In this document: in pieces, positions 7,428-14,206 of the stretch
How positions within the stretch are numbered: the stretch's first letter is position 1
Layout: the number at the start of each line of letters is the position of its first letter
Source of the DNA: Grifola frondosa
Lineage: Eukaryota; Basidiomycota; Agaricomycetes; Polyporales; Grifolaceae
Assembly: GCA_001683735.1 (NCBI GenBank)
Contig: LUGG01000046.1
Location: 1-14,206 of the forward strand
Direction of reading: 5' to 3'
DNA length: 14,206 bases
The notes under the pieces: model-generated
Database searches by the model: none
Told to the model about the DNA's origin: nothing
Seen by the model: only the letters and a program-made list of their open reading frames with translations
Translations under genes and position numbers: made by a program

Positions 7428-7429
7428 AA

Positions 7430-8130
7430 CTGAAGTCCCTCAACAATCAGAGTAAATAATCAGCAGACCATTGGATGGAGTTTGATGGGTGTGCAGCATC
7501 CGATTTATCGACACTCGGCGCTGTCAGGAGAAGATGAGATGAGATGCAAACACCTATACTCAAACTATCACTGGCTATCCGACGATGTAGACATTAATGT
7601 GCGGAGCTGGCACTAGCATCGAACTATTGACAGCGTGATGTCTACGTCAGCTATTCCAACTGGAAATAGTCCGAGGCCAAAATAAGAAACATACAACAAA
7701 AAGGTTCAGAAGAATCAGAGGCGTTGGGCGTTGAGGGGTAGTGTTTGGATCGAATTGCGCTTGGTACGAGAGCATGTCTAATGCATCATATGGAGCACAA
7801 TGCATCAGCAAAATCCGAAACAGTCTTATCTGGTCTGAACTTGTCTATTTCGTCTGAGCATCCGAACCGTAAGACGCTTCAGAGCGTTCATAAGCCCTCG
7901 TCGTCTATATTTTCTGATACCTTTAAATTGGTCTTGGGTCTCTGCATGTGTCAAATTTAGAGGCTTCAGACCAACAACTTGATATAATCATTTAAATGCC
8001 ATTCAGATAGCTCAGACAGCAAAGAGATCTTAGTTCTTTCAGATTTTAAAGCACCCGCAGACCATTCAGAGTGAGAAGAGTGCCCATATTAAAATGATTG
8101 CGAAGAACATAGATACTACAAAATATGCCT
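7430..8130. other. Gene-free stretch, nothing recognised
   Basis: Only short frames without recognisable motifs are present. The longest plus frame (71 codons, 7745-7960) shows no family signature. A short GATGAGATGAGATG run is near 7535. Composition is close to 46% GC, unlike the GC-rich patch before 7080. Confidence 0.5.
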
Positions 8131-8210
8131 GAGATCATACAGAAGCAGCCGAGATCGTATAGAAGCGGCTGAGATCGTACAGAAGTGGCTGAGATCGTAC
8201 AGAAGCGGGA
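8131..8210. repeat. Exact 20-bp tandem array, four units
   Basis: Units at 8131, 8151, 8171 and 8191 follow GAGATCRTAYAGAAGYRGCY; the last ends GGGA. Units 3 and 4 differ at four positions only. The unit length equals that of the array at 7089, but the sequence is unrelated. Confidence 0.85.
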
Positions 8211-8415
8211 GACCGACTTCAACCGCCAAGACGAGAAGAAGATGGAGACGGGCGCAATGCGGGAATAATGAAAATACAATCCAGAACACTCAGAAAGCCA
8301 ATGAGCGTACAGACATCAGAGAAGCGCGAGACCAATTTGAGACTACTAAGACAGAAAAGAAGATTGAGAATGTGGAGCATAATGAAATCGGCCTGTACGG
8401 AACACTCGGAAAACA
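8191..8415. repeat. Degenerate tandem duplication, ~115 bp
   Basis: Copy 1 (about 8191-8300) and copy 2 (about 8303-8415) share in order CGTACAGA, GAAGCGSGAGACC, AAGACRGAAAAGAAGAT-like, ATAATGAAA and GAACACTCRGAAA. Small indels separate them, so the duplication is old. The last 20-bp unit of the preceding array forms the beginning of copy 1. Confidence 0.55.
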
Positions 8416-8669
8416 TATACACACAGAAGCCGGAGTTCACGAGAAGATAGAGAGCAAAAGTCAGGAAAAGATATCAGGGTTTTCTCGCGAGTGGGGGTGG
8501 ATGCGTACGACAGAGAGAAGGATAGAGAGAAATATGTCCTTGGGAGAAATGGAAAAGACAGTGTTGATGCCGTGCCCGCCGGATATTCAACAGCTCATCT
8601 ATTTGCCATGAGATATCCCTGGTAAGAAGACAGTCAGAACAATGTGAAGAGAAATGAAATTACACACCA
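8416..8669. other. Downstream flank of the minus-strand gene
   Basis: No gene seen. This is the 3' side of the gene ending at 8670 and should contain its 3' UTR and possibly one end of the transposon. No clear terminal inverted repeat could be identified, because the other end lies outside the window. Confidence 0.35.
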
Positions 8670-10840
8670 CTACTCTTGCTCGGACTCCGAGCTAATGTCC
8701 ACGAGCGCCGCACGGCCCTTGTCATCGTCATCATCCGACATTACGGTGGAAGTTGGACGCGCCAGGTCCATAATCTTCAAGATCTTCGAGGCCGCAAGGT
8801 TCTTGGCCGAGACAATGTACGCACGGGTCACGCTGCCCCACCGAAGGTCGCTAAAGTGGTGGTAGTACTTGCTTTCTTTGGGGGCTTTCGGGTTGAAGGG
8901 CCTCCTTGGATAATCAACTTGACCGCTACTGCTTACAGTGACGTGCTCCTCGGCCCACAACCACACAGCGCGCTCAACCTAAAAAACAAAGTCGATGAAA
9001 TCAATATGAACCAAGAACATGTGAACTTACTGCAGCTGCGGCCAAGGCGATCGCACCAACGGGCAATACATTGACGGAGATGATGTTGTGATCGGAGAAC
9101 TCGATTGCACCGTGGGTCGAGGAAAGGAAATGAGTGACCGTTCGCAAGATGAACGCCGATCGGAATAGGCCCGTATAAGGCTATTTAAATATATAAATGT
9201 ATCACAATTGTTTTTTTTTCGACATGGTAAGGTGCCACGTACCTTGGAACGAGCCTTCTCGAAAAGGAACCATAGGTCTCTCAGCATGTCCTGTGCCTCG
9301 TCGGCGCGCTCTTCATTGTTAAAGGCGGTTGTAGGGTCAGTGAGAAAAAAGTCATGTAAGAGACGAAGCGCAGCGCTGGCCATAGCGGAACGCCATTGGG
9401 CCAGTTCCTGAGTCACCTAGTACCGCGGAGTAAGAAGTGGTCAACGATTCACAGCTGCTCAACGACATAGACTTACCAGCTTGCAGAAAGGTTTTATCGG
9501 CTGAGGAACAGGAATGGCAGGGCCATAAATCTCGAACCAGAGTATCTCGAGGAATTGGATAGAGGCGTCGAGCTGCTTTGCACCTAACTCGACGAACGAC
9601 CACAGATTGTTCAGTCTTCCAACAAGCTTGATGACCGTCGGCATGAATCTCCTCTTGAAGCGGTGACTCAGCTCCGGAGGCATCTTGTAGGTCCCTTCGG
9701 AATCTTTGCTGTCCTTCGATGTGTCGCTGGGCTTGATTTCATCCGACTCCTCAATCTTGACTTGAACGTCGGAATCGACTTTGACGCTGGAACCGCTTTG
9801 CGACTTCGACGTGACGGTGACTATACCCTGGATGTGACAGCCCACTTAGACATCAGTACAGTAAGTCCATTCGCACTCACATTACTCGTCAAACGCTTGC
9901 CGTTCTTCTCAGGACTCGACATAGCGGCATCTCGTTCCACGCCTTCATCATCACTAATGATTCCCCTTTCCTGAACATTCAACGGCGTCTCTGGCACGGT
10001 CTCCTTCGTTGCGCGAGTGCCTTTGGACGGCTTGGTGCCTTTCTTCACTGGTTGAGGAGTAGATGGAATGGTAGTTAAATCAATCTTCAGCTTCGGGGCC
10101 TTCCTGCTGGCGTGTGGGATCGATGAATCTGTAGGTGGCAGTCCATTGTTCCAATCAATCGCTGACGTTGCCCAATTGTTGACAGTGCCCGAAATCCCTT
10201 CCACGGATGTTGCGCGCATTTGCGGAGCTCTACGACAACGTCAAGACGCGATAATTGGTGAGCACTAACCATTCTCTTCAACTCACTTCTTTTTGGCAGG
10301 CATATCAGGCGACAGTCTCGACTTGTCTGCTGCCAGCGCTCTGCGCTTCGTTGACAGACGGATCGGAGGGAGCCTTACGAGCTGCAGTGATGGACTTCCT
10401 AGTCCCACTGTCCTTCTTCACCTTCTTCGCCAGTGGTGCCGCATCTGACTCCGAGGTGTAGTCGATGTCAGTCGGCAGATCTGAATACAAGCCATCATCT
10501 CTGCTGTCGGCACTCATCTCAGTGGATTCCTTCTGCTCCCCCTTCCGAGGACGCCTATCCTTCTTCGGGGCCTGGATATGTCAGCTATCGCGCCGCTGCG
10601 AACAAGACCTTTCGTAGCACGTTTAACACGCGTCGCCGATGTTTGGGCATCGCTTGTCGATATCTGGTCCTCTATGTCTGCAACGTGGGCTTCCTTCTTC
10701 TTCTGGCTTTCCTTCTTCTTCTTGTCATTCGCCGCCTTTGCCGCCAAGTCCGCCTCGACTTCAGCATGGGTGCGACGCTTGCGCTTCATGTCCACCATAC
10801 CGGGGCGTTGATCCTTGTTAGTAACTCGAGTCCGAGGCAT
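8670..10840 (-). CDS. 593-residue accessory protein, eight exons
   Basis: Function unknown. Exons read by hand: 10840-10628, 10571-10379, 10329-10287, 10229-9881, 9827-9477, 9416-9243, 9180-9031, 8978-8670 (TAG). All introns are 49-62 nt, GT..AG, and phases agree, giving 594 codons. The least certain are intron 1 (donor GTTAAA) and the acceptor of intron 2, which could shift by 3 nt. Start: MPRTRVTNKDQRPGMVDM with CACCATG context; the frame also extends to an ATG at 11035, but relatives begin near MPR..KDQ.PGMVDM. Residues 20-50 are a Lys/Glu-rich predicted coiled coil. Residues 70-310 are charged, Ser/Pro-rich and probably disordered, with nuclear-localisation-like KK/RK clusters. A conserved helical core spans about 320-530 (RFKRRFMPTVIKLVG, QELAQWRSAMASAALRLL, YTGLFRSAFILRTVTHFL, GAIALAAAAVERAVWLW, FSDLRWGSVTRAYI). 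The tail is acidic. From memory this is a large Agaricomycete family annotated as hypothetical and often found beside Plavaka genes. Confidence 0.82.
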
Positions 10841-11041
10841 GGTGGGGTGAAGAGAGTGTTGAAAGTTGAACTTTACGTGATGACCATCAAATGCCCTACG
10901 CAACCTGGCGTCTAGAGCTCCCGACGACCGGCGTGTGTCTCGACCATAGAGCGAGCACGCGAGCATAGTACGTCGTGAATTTACTTTGTTTTTCTTGCTC
11001 TGAAGCTCAGTCCACCTCTCCCAAAGGTCCTGCATACAACT
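10841..11041. promoter_or_regulatory. Shared divergent promoter region
   Basis: The 201 bp between the two opposite start codons must hold both promoters and 5' UTRs. No clear TATA box was found. The minus-strand frame of the accessory gene stays open through most of it, but codon content there looks unconvincing. Co-regulation of transposase and partner is a reasonable inference from the spacing. Confidence 0.5.
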
Positions 11042-14000
11042 ATGTCCAGCTCACCGGAACCTTCCCCACGTCTTCTACGCCGACTCATTCGCAACCCAGT
11101 AGAGTATCTCTGCCGCAAATGTCACCGTTACTTCAAAAGCAAGGCCGGACGTACTTTACACTTCCGCGTACACCACCCATCTTTCCCTGCTGCAGCTAAT
11201 CCTCAACCCGACATGTCCTCTGACCACAGCGGATCCAGTGAAGATGACCACGGCACTACGATGTCAGCGCAGAGAGCTGCAATCGGCGAATACCATTCCG
11301 TCACCGAGTTTTCTGATCAAGCAATCCCATCCGAAGACGTTGTAATGGACGATATCGTTGAAGATGAGAATGAAAATCGTGTGGACGATGAACGCAGCAT
11401 CACTCCGTCTGTGGCCGACTTGGATTTTGATCTTCAAGGAGAGGATTTGGATCGTTTGAGCGTACGTTCGGAGTTTTGGAAGGAGCCGAGTCTATGGGGT
11501 TCAGAGGGTGACGATGATGCTCCGGCGCATGTAGAGGAAGATCATCCTCTGGATGACATGTTACCTGAAGGGTTAAGCCGTGAATATCATGAGCATATCG
11601 ATGGTGCGTTTTCAGAACGTGTGCATTACTTAACTTCCCTTTGATTGTTTCTTTCTGCTCCTCAGGTACGCCTTGCGATGAGGACGGCAACTACTTACCA
11701 CCAGATACTCCTCCCACTTTCCCGCCCGCACCGCTACCAGACGACTGGTCACCTTACAGGAATCGCGTCGAGTTTGAAGCTGCCGGGCTACTCTACACGC
11801 ATGACCAGATGGCAGGAAAACGCATCAATGATCTAATGGACCTTTGGACAACTACACTTCTTAAGTATAATGATCACGGACCTTTTGCAAATTCCACGGA
11901 CCTTTATCGTACAATTGATTCTACCCGCCTCGGGACGTCAAGTGGGAGTCGTTTGAGCTGAGCTATTCTGGTGAGGTTCCCGACGATAACGTGCCGCAAT
12001 GGATGACAGGCAGCTACGACGTTTGGTTCCGGAATCCGCGCACTGTTGTTCAGAACATGCTTGCAAACCCCGACTTCGACGGTGAGATCGATTACGGACT
12101 GTTTCGTGAATTTGCCGATGGGAACGTAGGCTCAAGGATTTCATGTCCGGAGACTGGGCGTGGAAACAGGCGGTACGTTATTTTACATTGTCTAACCTGC
12201 AAAGAATACAATAACTGAAATTTGACTAGGATATCATTGCGGAAGACGCCACAAACGCAGGAGCAGCGTTCGTCCCAATTATCTTGGGCAGCGACAAGAC
12301 CACTGTGTCTGTCGCGACCGGGCAAAATGAATACTATCCTTTGTATGCATCAATCGGCAATGTGAACAATACCGTACGCCGCGCACATCGCAACGCAGTC
12401 GCCTTAATCGGCTTTCTAGCGCTCCTGAAAGGTAAGTTTTCTCTTGACTCTTTTGTCTATGTAGCTCACAAAAGATTTGCAAAGCACATCGCGACTACGC
12501 CAATGATGCAAACTTTCGCAAGTTCCGACGACAACTATTTCACACCTCCCTTTCTCACATTCTCCAACCACTGAAACCCGGAATGACAACTCCGGAGGTC
12601 ACACGTTGCGCCGACGGACACTTTAGGCGTGTGATATATGGCTTAGGCCCTTATATCGCAGACTATCCAGAGCAAGCTCTCCTTGCTTGTATCGTGCAAG
12701 GATGGTGCCCAAGGTATGTTCTTACATGTTTTGATTCTTCCAGACATGTCTAATGCTATGTTTCAGATGTACAGCCCTCAATAATGACCTTGATGGCGCT
12801 GGCGGCGGGCGTCGGACGCGTGAACACACGGAGGCATTAGTCGCAGATTTTGAGCTTGGGGTGCTCTGGAATGAGTACGGCCTTATTGGGGATATCGTGG
12901 TAGGTTTCTCTCCTTGAGCGGTGAACGGCGCTGTGGACCTTTGACATGCTCGTCAAAGTCTCACATGCATCCGAGGCCGGGATTGAAAATGTTCCGCTGC
13001 GTCTTCGGTGGGAGCGATGACGCATTCCGGACCTTTATTCCGGTGTTCTTGAATACTGACTGTCATCATTTCACAGCCGTTCACGAATGACTTCCCCGCG
13101 CTGATATTCACGAGCTGATAGCGCCGGATATTCTTCACCAATTGGTCAAGGGAACTTTCAAGGATCACTTAGTGGATTGGATTGAGCAATATCTTGTGCA
13201 GGAGCACGGAAATGCACAGGCCCAGGTGATTCTCGCGGACATCGATCGCCGGTGAGTCCATTTCATCTGCAACAAAGTCACTTATTGAGAATGTACAGCA
13301 TTGCTGTTGTGCCACCTTTCTCTGGCTTGCGGAACTTCCATGAAGGCCGAGGCTTCAAGCAATGGACTGGCGACGATTCAAAAGCGTTAATGAAGGTGAG
13401 CAGTCATCCATTAATTACATAGCCACAGCTAACTATATAATTGTGGTGTCAGGTTTACCTTGCCGCAATCGTTAGCTACGTACCCCGAGAAATGGTACGA
13501 ACAATTCGGGCATTCATTGAGTTTTGTTACCTTGTTCGCCGCAACGTTCACACGCCGAGTACTCTGCGCCAGCTTGAAGATACTTTGGAGCGCTTCTATG
13601 CCAATCGGGGAATCTTTCAGGCTACCGGTGTACGAGAAAACTTCAATCTTCCTCGTCAACACTCGCTTCGCCATTATCGCCGTCTTATATGGGCGTTCGC
13701 CGCTCCCAATGGTATATGCTCATCGATAACAGAATCAAAGCACATCGAGGCGGTCAAGGATCCATACAGGCATTCTAACAGATTTAATGAAGTAGGGCAA
13801 GTGTTGGTGACAAACCAGCGTGTTGACAAACTTGCCGCGTCTCGCGTTGACTTTGCAGACCGAGGGATGCTCGAGCAACCTTGTTTGCTAGAAGAGTATC
13901 TTAGGCTTCGTAGGTGGCTTTTTATTTGAATCACATATGAAACTAAATTTCGCGTCAGATCCCGACGAGGACCTGGAAGAAGAAATACCAGTCACCGCAG

Positions 14001-14206
14001 AGTCACACCGAAAGCGCGATCAAGCACAAGACGATGATGGCGCCGTGCCGGGACCTACTGTTCTCGCATATGTTGTCATGGCCGCTACGCTGCGTAAGTT
14101 CTGAATCTTCGTGAACAGCAAATGCTCATTTGTTTGCCCTACAGAGACCAAGCTTCCACGTACAGCAGTGGCTCTCGGCAACTATATCAAACAGCCTCGA
14201 TTGAAA
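11042..14206 (+). pseudogene. Plavaka transposase, three frameshifts, 3' end outside
   Basis: DNA cut-and-paste transposase acting in the nucleus. Exons: 11042-11603, 11666-12172, 12230-12431, 12485-12713, 12767-12899, 13077-13251, 13299-13395, 13453-13909, 13959-14093, 14145-14206+, about 854 codons in the window. Introns are canonical, 47-62 nt except one of 177 nt (12900-13076). Domains: C2H2 finger at residues 24-44 (CRKC..H..H, CX2CX12HX3H), acidic linker about 60-170, then the Plavaka core: [135 protein letters not shown]. Candidate acidic catalytic residues are the D of GSDKTT (~379), the D of PDILH (~563) and the E of TESKH (~730); this is inferred. Single-base losses break the frame at 11932-11934 (GGG, four G expected), 12126-12131, and 13094-13097 (CCCC, five C expected). 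Two of the three are in short homopolymers, so sequencing error is possible. Otherwise the gene looks recent and nearly intact. Confidence 0.85.

Larger units (their letters stand above)
8670..14206. mobile_element. Plavaka-type DNA transposon, two divergent genes
   Basis: Inference from arrangement: a Plavaka transposase on the plus strand (from 11042) and a conserved basidiomycete accessory gene on the minus strand (to 8670), head to head with 201 bp between their start codons. Plavaka transposases belong with the KDZ-like fungal transposases. The extent is set by the coding parts only; the left end may lie somewhere in 7000-8669 and the right end beyond 14206. No TET/JBP dioxygenase gene, which accompanies some elements of this class, is present in the window. 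Confidence 0.6.

Noticed and set aside
7089..8210. CRISPR-like arrays (20-bp repeats)
   Set aside because: Units are directly adjacent, without unique spacers, and the genome is eukaryotic; these are plain tandem repeats.
10841..11035. Upstream ATG extending the accessory protein by 65 residues
   Set aside because: The MPRTR start has better context and matches remembered relatives; the extension would nearly fill the gap to the transposase ATG.
12953..13168. 71-codon minus-strand frame
   Set aside because: Antisense over an intron and the PFTNDFP exon of the transposase.
8670..14206. TET/JBP dioxygenase gene linked to the transposase
   Set aside because: Looked for because some fungal elements of this class carry one; no frame here shows its HxD..H signature.

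Overview
The window looks like a mobile-element-rich region of a filamentous basidiomycete, most likely an Agaricomycete. The reasons are many phase-compatible GT..AG introns of about 47-62 nt, a Plavaka-type transposase, a Ty3/gypsy Gag with a CCHC knuckle and retropepsin, and a basidiomycete-style histidine acid phosphatase remnant. No bacterial or organellar features were seen.

Layout: (1) 1-about 4360, minus strand: the 5' part of a Ty3/gypsy-like LTR retrotransposon. One uninterrupted reading frame runs from an ATG at 2873 off the left edge and encodes Gag, a zinc knuckle and an aspartic protease. To its right lies a leader/LTR region with a duplicated ~104-bp block, a minus-strand TATA box and a perfect three-unit heat-shock-element motif. 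(2) About 4360-7080: a GC-rich patchwork with no intact gene. It holds an acidic-repeat minisatellite (4770-5165, with two satellite blocks further on) and plus-strand remnants of unrelated genes: an N2227/carnosine N-methyltransferase-like piece, an unidentified piece, a histidine acid phosphatase piece with a retained intron, and possibly an Hsp70 snippet. (3) 7080-8650: repeat-rich DNA with a 20-bp tandem array, a tRNA-derived A-box/B-box element (SINE or tRNA relic), a second unrelated 20-bp array, and a degenerate ~115-bp tandem duplication. (4) 8670-14206: two divergent multi-exon genes sharing a ~200-bp intergenic promoter. On the minus strand is an eight-exon gene for a 593-residue protein of a basidiomycete family usually annotated only as hypothetical. 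On the plus strand is a Plavaka transposase gene (ten exons visible, 3' end outside the window), with every splice site recognisable but three single-base frameshifts.

The two genes in region 4 probably form one DNA transposon: a zinc-finger/RNase H-fold transposase and a charged partner protein. This pair is the best candidate for a little-described system here. The reading frames of both spliced genes were assembled by hand from splice signals and codon phase. Family calls rest on recall of conserved motifs, not on a search.
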